This document shows, one piece after another, positions 14,738 through 22,903 of a DNA stretch of 24,247 bases. The stretch comes from Caulobacterales bacterium 32-69-10 (lineage in GTDB: Bacteria; Pseudomonadota; Alphaproteobacteria; Caulobacterales; Caulobacteraceae). Where the stretch lies: positions 4,886 to 29,132 of the forward strand of contig NCED01000038.1 in NCBI GenBank assembly GCA_002280485.1, in the 5' to 3' direction. The first letter of the stretch is position 1, and each line of letters opens with the position of its first letter. Made by a program: the position numbers and the translations under genes. The notes beneath the pieces were generated by a model. It was not told the DNA's origin, did not search any database, and worked only from the letters and a program-made list of their open reading frames with translations.

Positions 14738-15210
14738 TGGTCCGCCTGCAGGAAGAGCCCTTCGACGCCGGCGCCCTGCTCACCGCCTTCACCGAGGGCC
14801 GACGCGAGACCGGCGCCGTGGTCAGCTTCACCGGCTATGTCCGGGCCGAGGCCGGCACGGTCGAGACCTTGGAGCTGGACGCCTATCCCGGCTTCACCGA
14901 CACGGCCATCGAGGCGATGGCGCAGGAGGCGCAATCGCGCTTCGGGCTGCAGGACGTGCTGGTCGTCCACCGCACCGGCCGCATGGGTCCGGGCGAGGCC
15001 ATCGTCTTCGTGGCCGCCGCCGCCGCCCACCGCCGCGCCGCCTTCGAGGCCGCCGACCAGCTGATGGACTATCTGAAGAGCCGCGCCCCGTTCTGGAAGA
15101 AGAGCCACGGGGACGGCGGAGGACGCTGGATCGAACCCAGCGCCCAGGACTATGAAGACGCCAAGCGCTGGGACGCGCCGCCGGAGACGACCCCCTCGGA
15201 GAGCTCATGA
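14737..15210 (+). CDS. moaE: molybdopterin synthase large subunit MoaE
   Basis: 157 aa. Conserved motifs: [11 protein letters not shown] (about 26-36), [26 protein letters not shown] (about 74-90), [26 protein letters not shown] (about 95-120) with the catalytic Lys residues of the LKxxxPxWKK segment. Pairs with MoaD to insert two sulfurs into cyclic pyranopterin monophosphate. The C-terminal tail past ~135 is Pro/Ser rich. The stop overlaps the moaB start by four bases (ATGA). Confidence 0.96.
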   Translation: MVRLQEEPFDAGALLTAFTEGRRETGAVVSFTGYVRAEAGTVETLELDAYPGFTDTAIEAMAQEAQSRFGLQDVLVVHRTGRMGPGEAIVFVAAAAAHRRAAFEAADQLMDYLKSRAPFWKKSHGDGGGRWIEPSAQDYEDAKRWDAPPETTPSESS

Positions 15211-15761
15211 ACGCCCCCACCCGCATCACCCCCGGCGGCCGGATCGACGAGAGCCGGGAGCGCCGCCCGGCCCGCATCGCCGTCCTCACCGTGTCCGACA
15301 CCCGCGACGCGACGACCGACACCTCCGGCGACGTGCTGTGCGAGCGCATCGCCAGCGACGGCCACACCCTGGTCGCGCGCACCATCGTGCCCGACTTCAT
15401 CGACGCCATCCGCTTCCAGGTCCGCCAGTGGATCGAGCACGAGGACGTGCAGGTGATCGTCACCACCGGAGGCACGGGCCTGACCGGCCGCGACGTGACG
15501 CCCGAGGCCCTGGAGCCCCTGTTCTCCAAGCGCATCGACGGCTTCTCGGTGGCCTTCCACCTGGTCAGCTACCAGAGCGTCGGCACCTCCACGATCCAGA
15601 GCCGGGCCACCGCCGGGGTCATCGACGGCTGTCTTGTGTTCTGCCTGCCCGGATCGAACGGGGCGGTGAAGGACGGCTGGAGCGTCATCGGCCCCCAGCT
15701 CGACACCCGCCACGCGCCCTGCAACCTGATCGAGATCATGCCGCGGCTGCTGGAGCGATGA
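15207..15761 (+). CDS. moaB: MoaB/MogA-type molybdenum cofactor protein
   Basis: 184 aa. The MPT-binding fold is shown by [19 protein letters not shown] (about 24-42), [20 protein letters not shown] (about 87-106), and the late [27 protein letters not shown]. The TTGGTG and PGSNGAV loops bind molybdopterin. Proteins of this family adenylate MPT or stabilise it before metal insertion by MoeA; MoaB and MogA cannot be told apart with certainty here, but the length and N-terminal extension fit MoaB. Overlaps moaE and moaC by four bases each. Confidence 0.92.
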   Translation: MNAPTRITPGGRIDESRERRPARIAVLTVSDTRDATTDTSGDVLCERIASDGHTLVARTIVPDFIDAIRFQVRQWIEHEDVQVIVTTGGTGLTGRDVTPEALEPLFSKRIDGFSVAFHLVSYQSVGTSTIQSRATAGVIDGCLVFCLPGSNGAVKDGWSVIGPQLDTRHAPCNLIEIMPRLLER

Positions 15762-16234
15762 GCGGCAAGCTGACCCACCTGGACGCGCAGGGCCGGGCGC
15801 GGATGGTCGACGTCTCCGACAAGCCTTCCACCGCGCGCGAGGCTGTCGCCGCCGGTTTCGTGCGCATGGCGCCCGAGACCCTGGCCCTGGTGCAGTCCGG
15901 CCAGGCCAAGAAGGGCGACGTGATCACCACCGCCGAGATCGCCGGGGTGATGGCCGCCAAGCGCACCTCCGACCTCATCCCCCTGTGCCACCCCCTGTCG
16001 CTCAGCTCGGTCAAGGTGGCCATCGAGCCGGCCGAAGGGGGGCTGGCCATTACCGCCCGGGTCAAGACCACGGGCCCGACGGGCGTCGAGATGGAAGCCC
16101 TGACCGCCGTCTCCGTCGCCGCCCTGACCCTCTACGACATGCTCAAGGCCGTCGACAAAGCCATGGTGATCGAGGCCGTGCGCCTGCTGGAGAAGACCGG
16201 CGGCGCCTCGGGCGAATACCGGCGGGCGGAGTGA
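15758..16234 (+). CDS. moaC: cyclic pyranopterin monophosphate synthase MoaC
   Basis: 158 aa. Diagnostic sequence includes [18 protein letters not shown] (about 5-22), [30 protein letters not shown] (about 50-80, catalytic LCHP) and [26 protein letters not shown] (about 108-133). It works after MoaA to form the cyclic phosphate intermediate. The ATG at 15758 overlaps the moaB stop (ATGA); the frame is open further upstream to 15152, but that part is out-of-frame shadow of moaE/moaB. Its stop overlaps the moeA GTG (GTGA). Confidence 0.97.
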   Translation: MSGKLTHLDAQGRARMVDVSDKPSTAREAVAAGFVRMAPETLALVQSGQAKKGDVITTAEIAGVMAAKRTSDLIPLCHPLSLSSVKVAIEPAEGGLAITARVKTTGPTGVEMEALTAVSVAALTLYDMLKAVDKAMVIEAVRLLEKTGGASGEYRRAE

Positions 16235-17439
16235 AGAACCTCGCCGTCGAGGAGGCTCGCGCCCGCATGTTGGCGCAGGTGACGCCTTTGGGGACCGAGC
16301 CGGTCGCCGTCGGCGCGGCGGCCATGGGCCGGGTGCTGGCGCAGACTGTTCGCGCCCTGCGCGACCAGCCGCCGTTCGAGGCCTCCGCCATGGACGGCTG
16401 GGCCGTGCGCCGCGCCGACGCGGAAGCCGCCGCCGCCAGCCTGCGCATAGCGGGCGAGAGCGCCGCCGGCCACGGCCATGACGCGGCCCTGCAGCCCGGC
16501 GAAGCGGTGCGCATCTTCACCGGCGGCGTGGTCCCGCCCGGCGCCGACATGGTGGTGATCCAGGAGGAGGCGGCCCGCGACGGCGACCGTGTCGTCGTGG
16601 GGCCGCTCGCCGGCAAATCCGCCCACATCCGCCCCCGCGGCGGCGACTTCCATGCCGGCGACGTCCTGCTGGAGCCCGGCGCCCGCCTCGACCCGTGGCG
16701 GATATCCCTCGCCGCCGCCGCCGGCGCCTCTAGCTTGGCCGTGGCCAGGCGCCCGCGGCTGCTGCTGCTCACCACCGGCGAGGAGCTTGTGGCGGCGGGG
16801 ACCGAGCCCGGGCCGCACCAGATCTTCAATTCCGGCGGCCCCAGCCTGTCGTCCCTGGCGGCCCAGTGGGGCGCCGAGGTGGTGCGGATCGCCACCGCCG
16901 GCGACAGCGAAGACAAGATCCTGGCGGCCGTGGATGGGGTTGCTTGCGACCTCATCGTCACCGTCGGCGGGGCCTCGGTGGGCGACCATGACCTGGTCAA
17001 GCCGGCCCTGGCGCGGCTCGGCCTGGAGCTGATGGTCGAGACGGTAAGACTGCGCCCCGGCAAGCCGACCTGGTTCGGGACCCTGGGCGACGGCCGCAAG
17101 GTGCTTGGCCTGCCTGGCAATCCCGCCTCGGCCTTCGTCTGCGCCGAGTTGTTCCTGCAGCCCCTGCTGGCCACCTGGCAGGGCGCGTCGCCCGATCGCC
17201 CGATCCTCTACGCCCGCCTGGAACAGCCGCTGGGCCCCACAGGCCCCCGCGAGCACTGGATGCGCGCCGCCGTCACCTCGCGCCCCGACGGAACCTTCAC
17301 CGCCCGCCCCTTCTCGGACCAGGACTCGTCCCTCGTCGGCGTCTTCGCCCGCGCCGACGCCCTGATGCGCCGGCCCGCGGACGCGCCGGCCGCGGCGGTG
17401 GGAGACGTCGTCGAGGTGATGCGGTTGGAGCGGCTTTAA
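16231..17439 (+). CDS. moeA: molybdopterin molybdenumtransferase MoeA
   Basis: 402 aa from GTG 16231, which overlaps the moaC stop. MoeA signatures: [14 protein letters not shown] (about 48-61), [20 protein letters not shown] (about 90-109), [35 protein letters not shown], the [12 protein letters not shown] segment and [21 protein letters not shown]. MoeA inserts molybdate into adenylated molybdopterin. Last gene of the molybdenum cofactor operon; a complex palindromic repeat follows directly after the stop and could end transcription. Confidence 0.97.
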   Translation: MKNLAVEEARARMLAQVTPLGTEPVAVGAAAMGRVLAQTVRALRDQPPFEASAMDGWAVRRADAEAAAASLRIAGESAAGHGHDAALQPGEAVRIFTGGVVPPGADMVVIQEEAARDGDRVVVGPLAGKSAHIRPRGGDFHAGDVLLEPGARLDPWRISLAAAAGASSLAVARRPRLLLLTTGEELVAAGTEPGPHQIFNSGGPSLSSLAAQWGAEVVRIATAGDSEDKILAAVDGVACDLIVTVGGASVGDHDLVKPALARLGLELMVETVRLRPGKPTWFGTLGDGRKVLGLPGNPASAFVCAELFLQPLLATWQGASPDRPILYARLEQPLGPTGPREHWMRAAVTSRPDGTFTARPFSDQDSSLVGVFARADALMRRPADAPAAAVGDVVEVMRLERL

Positions 17440-17440
17440 G

Positions 17441-17586
17441 GTTCTTGTCCCTCCCGCTTGTCGGGAGGGTGGCCCCGAAGGGGCCGGGTGGGGAGGTGTC
17501 CGGCCAACGTCGTGCTTCCGCCCCACCCCGCTCGCGGGCCTGACGCCCGCGAGTCGCCCTCCCCATCGAGGGGAGGGACAAGGAAC
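17441..17586. repeat. compound palindromic intergenic repeat
   Basis: Outer inverted repeat GTTCTTGTCCCTCCC (17441-17455) / GGGAGGGACAAGGAAC (17571-17586) encloses several perfect hairpins: CCCTCCCG-CGGGAGGG, GGCCCC-gaa-GGGGCC, CTCGCGGGC-GCCCGCGAG and CCCTCCCC-GGGGAGGG. It fills nearly the whole gap between moeA and the dehydratase gene on the opposite strand. This is typical of REP-like mobile palindromes in Caulobacterales and probably serves as a bidirectional terminator. Confidence 0.75.
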
Positions 17587-17588
17587 GC

Positions 17589-18617
17589 CTACACCCCTTC
17601 CGACACCACGCCCGTCGAGGTCAGCTCGGCCTGGATGTAGTCCAGCCCCAGCAGGCGCTCCACCATCTGGTCGAGGTCGAGCTGGCGGGTGGAGAGCGAG
17701 GTGAAGCCCTCGCCGCTGGCGGCCGAGCCGTTCCCGTTCCCGTTCGCATAGTTCAGGTCGCGCTCGTCGGCGGCGATGCGGAAATAGCCGCCCATGTCCT
17801 CGGCGCGGGCCGCCTCTTCGCGGGCGACCAGATGCTCGAAGCTCTTCTCGCCGTGCCGCGCGCCCATCACCCGGACCTCGGGGTCGGCGCCGAAGATCCG
17901 GCACAAGGCGGCGACGAGGACGCCGATGGTGCAGGCGGGCGCCTTCTGCACGAAGATGTCGCCGGGGCGGGCGTGCGCGTAGGTGTAGAGCACCAGGTCC
18001 ACAGAATCGGTCAGGCTCATCATGAACCGGGTCATGTCGGGGTCGGTGACGGTGAGCGCCCTGCCCTGTTTGATCTGCTTGACGAAGAGCGGGATCACCG
18101 AGCCCCGGCTGGCCATGACGTTGCCGTAGCGGGCGGTGGACATCACCGGCTTGGCCCTGCCCGGCGCCTTGGCCTTGGCGATGGTCAGCTTCTCACCCAG
18201 GGCCTTGGTCAGGCCCATGGCGTTGATCGGATAGACCGCCTTGTCGGTGGACAGCACCGTTACGCCCTTCACGCCCGTGGCGGTGGCGGCGTTCAGTACG
18301 TTCTCGGTGCCGAGCACATTGGTGCGCACCGCCTCGAAGGGGTGGAATTCGCAACTTGGCACCTGTTTCAGGGCCGCGGCGTGGAAGACGAGGTCGGTCT
18401 CGACCATCGCCTGGGCCAGGGAGTCGTAGTCGCGCACGTCGCCGATGATGAAGCGCAGGCGCGGGTCGGTGAGGATGTGGCGCAGGTCGTCCTGCTTCTT
18501 CTCATCCCGGCTGAAGATGCGGACTTCCTCAGCGCCCTCGGCCAGCGCGCGCCGCACAACCGCTTCGCCGAACGAGCCGGTGCCGCCGGTCACCAGGAGG
18601 GTCTTAGCTTTGAGCAT
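17589..18617 (-). CDS. UDP-GlcNAc 4,6-dehydratase/5-epimerase-type (CapE/WbjB/FnlA-like) nucleotide-sugar enzyme
   Basis: 342 aa extended SDR. The Rossmann motif GGTGSFG is at 10-16. The diagnostic stretches AAALKQVPSCEFHPFEAVRTNVLGTENVL, LSTDKAVYPINAMGLTKALGEK (PINAMG..K in place of the usual YxxxK), ARYGNVMASRGSVIPLF, TDPDMTRFMMSL and HGEK all match the CapE/WbjB/FnlA group, which begins UDP-L-FucNAc or UDP-L-QuiNAc synthesis. No partner genes for these pathways are adjacent. A Gly/Asn tract (NGNGNG) near residue 293-298 is encoded by a short hexamer repeat. ATG 18617 has only a weak ribosome-binding site. Product probably goes to surface polysaccharide. Confidence 0.88.
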   Translation of the reverse strand: MLKAKTLLVTGGTGSFGEAVVRRALAEGAEEVRIFSRDEKKQDDLRHILTDPRLRFIIGDVRDYDSLAQAMVETDLVFHAAALKQVPSCEFHPFEAVRTNVLGTENVLNAATATGVKGVTVLSTDKAVYPINAMGLTKALGEKLTIAKAKAPGRAKPVMSTARYGNVMASRGSVIPLFVKQIKQGRALTVTDPDMTRFMMSLTDSVDLVLYTYAHARPGDIFVQKAPACTIGVLVAALCRIFGADPEVRVMGARHGEKSFEHLVAREEAARAEDMGGYFRIAADERDLNYANGNGNGSAASGEGFTSLSTRQLDLDQMVERLLGLDYIQAELTSTGVVSEGV

Positions 18618-18655
18618 CCCGGCTGTTTACGAGCCCGGACCCCCGAAGCAAAGAC

Positions 18656-19450
18656 CTAGCGGATGGCGAGGCTGAGGCCGATACGGTCGTCGCTGCGGTT
18701 GCGCTGCCCTAAGGACCGCATGGCCAGGTTCTCGTGGGTGTAGCCGACCAGGGCGTGGATGCGGCCGCGGTGGGCGCCCAGGCCCGCCTGGACCTCTCGG
18801 GCCACCCCGTCGTCAAGCTTCTGGCGGCGGGCGGGATCGTCGGAGCGCAGCAGATTCAGGCCCATCGCCCGCTTATGGTAGCCGGCGTAGACGTACCAGC
18901 GTGGCGCGTCCTGGCCGGTGAAGCCCACGGCCTTGGCCATACGCACCAGGGCGCCGGCCTCGGCGCTGCGGCCACCGTCCTTGGAGAGGCCGAGGCCCAT
19001 CTGCGGGGTGACGTCCAGGCTGAGCCGGCCCTTGCTGACGCTGACCATCGCGGGCCATTTGCGCACATAGGTCACATTGTAGCCCTGGGGCCGGGCCGCG
19101 CCGATCTGGGCGTCCGGCCGCATCAGGGCGGCGCCGGGCAGGGGATCGTAGGCGAAGGTCGACACCCGCACGGTGTCGAAGTGGGCGACGCCTTCGCCGC
19201 CGAAGCTGACCACCTCGCTCGTCGTCCAGCGCATCAGGCCCCGGCCGGGCTCGTAGCGGGTCGCGGCGTAGCCGCCAGGCGCGCTGAAGCCTGGGCCGGC
19301 CGCGATCGAGTTGGCGTCGGTAGTGAAGTCGGGACTGCTGGAGAAGGCGGCGCCGAACAGGGCCGCCTGGCCCTCATCGACGGCGTGCGCCACGCCCGGA
19401 CCCAGGGTCGCCGCGGCTGCAGTGGCCAGTAGGGCGGCGATCAGGCGCAT
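18656..19450 (-). CDS. predicted secreted/outer-membrane beta-barrel protein, function unknown
   Basis: 264 aa from ATG 19450; an extension to 19534 is unconserved. A clear signal peptide (about 1-23, ...GVAHA) is followed by Gly/Ser/aromatic-rich sequence with alternating hydrophobic residues that suggests beta-strands, e.g. WYVYAGYHKRAMGLNLL and IHALVGYTHENLAM, and the protein ends IGLSLAIR, though not in Phe or Trp. I do not recognise a family. It sits beside surface-sugar genes (dehydratase, GT61), so an envelope role is plausible but unproven. Confidence 0.7.
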   Translation of the reverse strand: MRLIAALLATAAAATLGPGVAHAVDEGQAALFGAAFSSSPDFTTDANSIAAGPGFSAPGGYAATRYEPGRGLMRWTTSEVVSFGGEGVAHFDTVRVSTFAYDPLPGAALMRPDAQIGAARPQGYNVTYVRKWPAMVSVSKGRLSLDVTPQMGLGLSKDGGRSAEAGALVRMAKAVGFTGQDAPRWYVYAGYHKRAMGLNLLRSDDPARRQKLDDGVAREVQAGLGAHRGRIHALVGYTHENLAMRSLGQRNRSDDRIGLSLAIR

Positions 19451-19572
19451 GCGGACGACCGTCTCCTGCGAACGTCCGAACCATACCAAGCCAACCTTGC
19501 ACAATCGGTAACGGTACCGAATACAGGCCGTCACACTTGGGCCCCTGAGCGAGAAAAAGGCGGCGAAACGGC

Positions 19573-20769
19573 GTGACCGGACAGCGTACTGCGCCCTTGT
19601 CCCTGCGGCTCGCGCCCGAACGGGAGGTGCTGACCGAGGTTACGCCCCAGGCCCTGGTCGCCGCGCGCCCTGATTCGCCCGAAGCTTGGGGCGGGGGCGC
19701 CTGGGCCGTGACCCGTGTCGGCGGCCACCTGGTCCCCGATCTGCTGCAGGCGCGGCTGGCCGGCCGGGTCGCCGGCGGGCCGCTCCCGGACTGGCACGAC
19801 GGCTCGGACGGGGCCCGGCGCGGCCAGACCGCGGTGTTCCGGGCGCGAGACCTGCTGCTCGCCCCCCGTCACGGCACGCTGATCGACCCGCACGGGCGCG
19901 TGTTCCAATGCACCGCCGGCGAGATGCTGAGCTGGCGCCCCGACCTGGCCGCCCTGCCCCATGTCGAAAAGGACGGCGACGCCCGCCGGCTCGTTCCGCC
20001 CGCCCGCCTGCCCCGGATCGCGGCGGCGACGGTGTTCACCGCCACCGGCGGCGAGTTCAACTATGGTCACTATCTGCTCGATTGCCTCGCGGCCCTGCTG
20101 GCGGTGGAGGAGCTGGGCCTGCTGGACGCGCTTCCCCCCATCGCGCCGCCGCTCAAGCCCTGGCAGCGCGACCTCCTGCGCCTGGCCTTTCCGGGGCTGA
20201 AGGTGCGGCAGACCCGCGCCAAGCTGGTGCGCCTGGGCGAGGCGGCCTTCGCCAGCCCCATGGACCACTTCCTGCACCGGCCGAACCAGCTGCTGCTCAA
20301 GCTGCGCGACCGGATCCTCGCCAGCGCGCCGCCGTCCACGGGGGCCAGGCGCGTCTACATCTCGCGGCGGGCCTATCCGATGCGGGTGATGGTCAATGAG
20401 CCGGCCCTGGAGGCGGCGCTGGCCGCGCGCGGCTTCACCATCGTCCGGGCCGAGACCCTGACCCCGTCGCAGCAGGTCGCCCTGGTGCGCGGCGCGCAGG
20501 TCGTGGTGGGGGCGACGGGGGCGGGGCTCGCCAACGCCCTGTTCGCCTCACCCGGAACTAAGGTGTTCGAGGTCCTGCCCGAGACCTTCGCCAACTGGTG
20601 GCTGCGCAACCTGTGCCACCTCGCCGAAGTCGACTGGCACGGCTACTTCTGCCCGGCGCCGGTCGATCCATCGGAAGTGTCGTGGAAGTACCGCGTCAGG
20701 CGCGGGTTCCGCTGGGGCTACCGCCTGCCGCTGGAGGACTTCCTGCGGTTCCTGGACGAGGGGATGTGA
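19573..20769 (+). CDS. GT61 (DUF563) family glycosyltransferase-like protein
   Basis: 398 aa from GTG 19573. The C-terminal half carries the DUF563 pattern: NYGHYLLDCLAALLAVEEL (about 158-176), RRVYISRRAYPMRVMVNEPALEAAL, ILTPSQQ-like LTPSQQVALVRGAQVVVGATGAGLANALFASPGTKVFEVLP. GT61 enzymes add sugars such as xylose to polysaccharides or glycoproteins in eukaryotes; bacterial members work on surface glycans. No signal peptide or transmembrane helix. The predicted start has no strong ribosome-binding site, so a later start is possible. Probably part of a surface polysaccharide set with the nearby dehydratase gene, though the strands differ. Confidence 0.85.
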   Translation: MTGQRTAPLSLRLAPEREVLTEVTPQALVAARPDSPEAWGGGAWAVTRVGGHLVPDLLQARLAGRVAGGPLPDWHDGSDGARRGQTAVFRARDLLLAPRHGTLIDPHGRVFQCTAGEMLSWRPDLAALPHVEKDGDARRLVPPARLPRIAAATVFTATGGEFNYGHYLLDCLAALLAVEELGLLDALPPIAPPLKPWQRDLLRLAFPGLKVRQTRAKLVRLGEAAFASPMDHFLHRPNQLLLKLRDRILASAPPSTGARRVYISRRAYPMRVMVNEPALEAALAARGFTIVRAETLTPSQQVALVRGAQVVVGATGAGLANALFASPGTKVFEVLPETFANWWLRNLCHLAEVDWHGYFCPAPVDPSEVSWKYRVRRGFRWGYRLPLEDFLRFLDEGM

Positions 20770-20777
20770 TCAACACC

Positions 20778-20913
20778 CCGTCATCCTCCGGTCACGGCGC
20801 AGCCGTGATCCGGGGACCCAAGCGAGATATGCGCTCGGGCCGCCGCCGGTGATGATGCTGAAAACACGGCTTGGGTCCCCCGGACCGCGCTTCGCGCGGC
20901 CGGAGGATGACGG
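20778..20913. repeat. long inverted repeat between convergent genes
   Basis: CCGTCATCCTCCGG (20778-20791) is the exact reverse complement of 20900-20913, and an inner pair GGGGACCCAAGC / GCTTGGGTCCCC folds further in. Smaller hairpins (CACGGC-GCCGTG and CCGCGC-GCGCGG) lie within. It spans the whole gap between the GT61 stop (20769) and the nrdA stop (20920). Resembles dispersed palindromic elements of Caulobacterales; it could terminate both genes. Confidence 0.75.
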
Positions 20914-20919
20914 CCTATT

Positions 20920-22782
20920 TTACTGACAGGCGAGGCATTCCTCGTAGTCGGTCTTGCCTTCCATGTGGACCTTCTCGGCCATCTGCTCGCCGCCGGCGAA
21001 GGCGGCGCGCTGCACCGACTTGGAGCGCAGGTAGTAGAGCGACTTGCAGCCGCGCTCCCACGCCGTCCAGTGCAGCATGTGCAGGTCCCACTTATCCACG
21101 TCGCCGGGGATGAAGACGTTGACCGACTGGGACTGGCAGATCTCAGGCGTGCGGTCGGCGGCCAGTTCGATCACCCAGCGCTGGTCGAGCTCGAAGGCGG
21201 TCTTGTAGACGTCCTTCTCATCCTGGCTCAGGCACTCCAGGTGCTGGACCGAGCCCTCGTTCTCCAGGATCGAGTTCCAGGTCTCGGCGGTGTTCTTGCC
21301 CTTCTCCTCGAGCAGCCGCTCCAGATAGGGGTTCTTGACCGCGAAGGTGCCCGACAGGGTCTTGTGCGAATAGACATTGGCCGGGATCGGCTCGATGCCG
21401 GCCGAGGTGCCGCCGCAGATGATCGAGATCGAGGCGGTGGGCGCGATGGCCAGCTTGTGGCTGAACCGCTCCATCACGTCGCGGTCGGCGGCGTCCGGGC
21501 AGGGGCCGCGCTCTTCGGCCAGCACCTGGGACGCCTTGTCGGCGGCGCGGCGCAGGGCCTTGAAGATGCGCATGTTCCACGACTTGGCCATGGCGCTCTC
21601 GAAGGGCACGTTCTGGCTCTGCAGGAACGAGTGGAAGCCCATGAGGCCGAGGCCCACCGACCGCTCGCGCATGGCGGCGTAGACCGCGTGGGTCATTTCC
21701 GGCGGGGCGCGGTCGATGAAGTCCTGCAGCACGTTGTCGAGGAAGCGCATGACGTCCTCGACGAAGGTCGGGTGGTCGCGCCATTCCAGGAACTTCTCGG
21801 CGTTGACCGAGGACAGGCAGCACACCGCGGTGCGCTCGACGCCCAGGTGGTCCTTGCCGGTGTGGAGCATGATCTCCGAGCACAGGTTGGACTGGCGCAC
21901 CGACAGGCCCAGCTCGCGCTGGTGCTGCGGCATGGCCCGGTTCACCGTGTCGGAGAAGATCAGGTAGGGCTCGCCGGTCTGCAGGCGGATCTCGAGGATC
22001 TTCTGCCACAGGGTGCGGGCGTCGACCGTCTTGACGATCTCCTGGTCCTTGGGCGAGCGCAGGCCGAACGGCTTGCCGTCGCGCACGGCCTCCATGAACT
22101 CGTCCGAGATCGAGATGCCGTGGTGCAGGTTCAGCGACTTGCGGTTGAAGTCGCCGGACGGCTTCCTGATCTCCAGGAACTCCTCGATCTCCGGGTGGTG
22201 GATGTCGAGATAGACCGCCGCCGAGCCGCGGCGCAGGGAGCCCTGCGAAATGGCCAGGGTGAGCGAGTCCATCACCCGGATGAAGGGGATGATGCCGCTG
22301 GTCTGGCCGGCGCCCTTCACCTTCTCGCCGATGGAGCGGACGCCGCCCCAGTAGGTGCCGATGCCGCCGCCGTTGGAGGCCAGGGCCACGTTCTCGTTCC
22401 ACACGCTGACGATGCCTTCGAGGCTGTCGGGCACGGCGTTGAGGAAGCAGGAGATCGGCAGGCCGCGGTCGGCGCCGCCGTTGGACAACACCGGGGTGGC
22501 CGGCATGAACCACAGGTTCGAGATGTAGTCGTAGACCCGCTGGGCGTGCTCGGCGTCGTCGGCATAGGCCGTGGCGACGCGGGCGAACATGTCCTGGTAG
22601 CTCTCGCCGGCCAGGAGGTAGCGGTCTTCGAGGGTGGTCTTGCCGAACTCGGTCAGCAGGGCGTCGCGGGACCGGTCGACCTCGACCTTGCGCACCAGCT
22701 GCAGCTGCGGACGCGGCGCGCGCGGAGCCGGCTGGGTCCGACCACGGACGACCGGCGCTTGGATCTTCGCTGCTTCGCTCAA
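20920..22782 (-). CDS. nrdA: class I ribonucleoside-diphosphate reductase alpha subunit
   Basis: 620 aa from TTG 22782 (GGGGGA 8 bases upstream). Active-site cysteines are seen in PISCFLN (first redox Cys), SNLCSEI (thiyl-radical Cys) and TAVCCLSSVN (second redox Cys), and the C-terminal EECLACQ holds the Cys616/Cys619 pair that reloads electrons from thioredoxin/glutaredoxin. These mark class I NrdA, which makes dNDPs with a NrdB radical subunit; a class II NrdJ would be longer with another C-terminus. No clear N-terminal ATP-cone is seen, so overall activity control may be absent. Two NrdR boxes lie 75-121 bases upstream. nrdB is not in the window. Confidence 0.95.
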   Translation of the reverse strand: MSEAAKIQAPVVRGRTQPAPRAPRPQLQLVRKVEVDRSRDALLTEFGKTTLEDRYLLAGESYQDMFARVATAYADDAEHAQRVYDYISNLWFMPATPVLSNGGADRGLPISCFLNAVPDSLEGIVSVWNENVALASNGGGIGTYWGGVRSIGEKVKGAGQTSGIIPFIRVMDSLTLAISQGSLRRGSAAVYLDIHHPEIEEFLEIRKPSGDFNRKSLNLHHGISISDEFMEAVRDGKPFGLRSPKDQEIVKTVDARTLWQKILEIRLQTGEPYLIFSDTVNRAMPQHQRELGLSVRQSNLCSEIMLHTGKDHLGVERTAVCCLSSVNAEKFLEWRDHPTFVEDVMRFLDNVLQDFIDRAPPEMTHAVYAAMRERSVGLGLMGFHSFLQSQNVPFESAMAKSWNMRIFKALRRAADKASQVLAEERGPCPDAADRDVMERFSHKLAIAPTASISIICGGTSAGIEPIPANVYSHKTLSGTFAVKNPYLERLLEEKGKNTAETWNSILENEGSVQHLECLSQDEKDVYKTAFELDQRWVIELAADRTPEICQSQSVNVFIPGDVDKWDLHMLHWTAWERGCKSLYYLRSKSVQRAAFAGGEQMAEKVHMEGKTDYEECLACQ

Positions 22783-22856
22783 AGCCGTAGTCCCCCGAAT
22801 TCAATCTACTGCCCGGCCCTCCCGCTGAGAATCAGGCGCTGGCGCCTGGCTCTCTC

Positions 22857-22903
22857 ACCCTAGATGTAGTGGGTGAGCGGCTTGCTGGACCGATATATGG
22901 GGA
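22857..22903 (-). promoter_or_regulatory. paired NrdR boxes upstream of nrdA
   Basis: Minus strand: CCACTACATCTAGGGT (22872-22857) matches the NrdR consensus ACACWATATMTWGTGT well, and TCCCCATATATCGGTC (22903-22888) matches more weakly. The boxes start exactly 31 bases apart with a 15-base linker, three helical turns, the spacing at which the NrdR-dATP repressor binds cooperatively. nrdA is therefore expected to be repressed by NrdR when dNTPs are plentiful. Confidence 0.85.

Noticed and set aside
15152..15757. N-terminal extension of moaC
   Set aside because: The part before 15758 is Pro/Arg/His-rich shadow of moaE and moaB; the ATGA overlap at 15758 fits the operon pattern.
17730..17747. 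Hexamer repeat encoding NGNGNG in the dehydratase gene
   Set aside because: Only about three units, near a variable loop; likely a harmless simple-sequence tract rather than a phase-variation switch, since unit length keeps the frame.
16132..17904. 590-aa open frame on the minus strand
   Set aside because: Shadow of moeA and the intergenic repeat; no domains, and moeA is unmistakable on the other strand.
20920..22782. Class II (B12-dependent) NrdJ
   Set aside because: Length of 620 aa, class I cysteine arrangement and a C-terminal CLACQ fit NrdA better.
20965..22863. 632-aa open frame on the plus strand
   Set aside because: It is the complement of nrdA in GC-rich DNA, with no recognisable domain and low-complexity Val/Gly/Ala/Arg composition.
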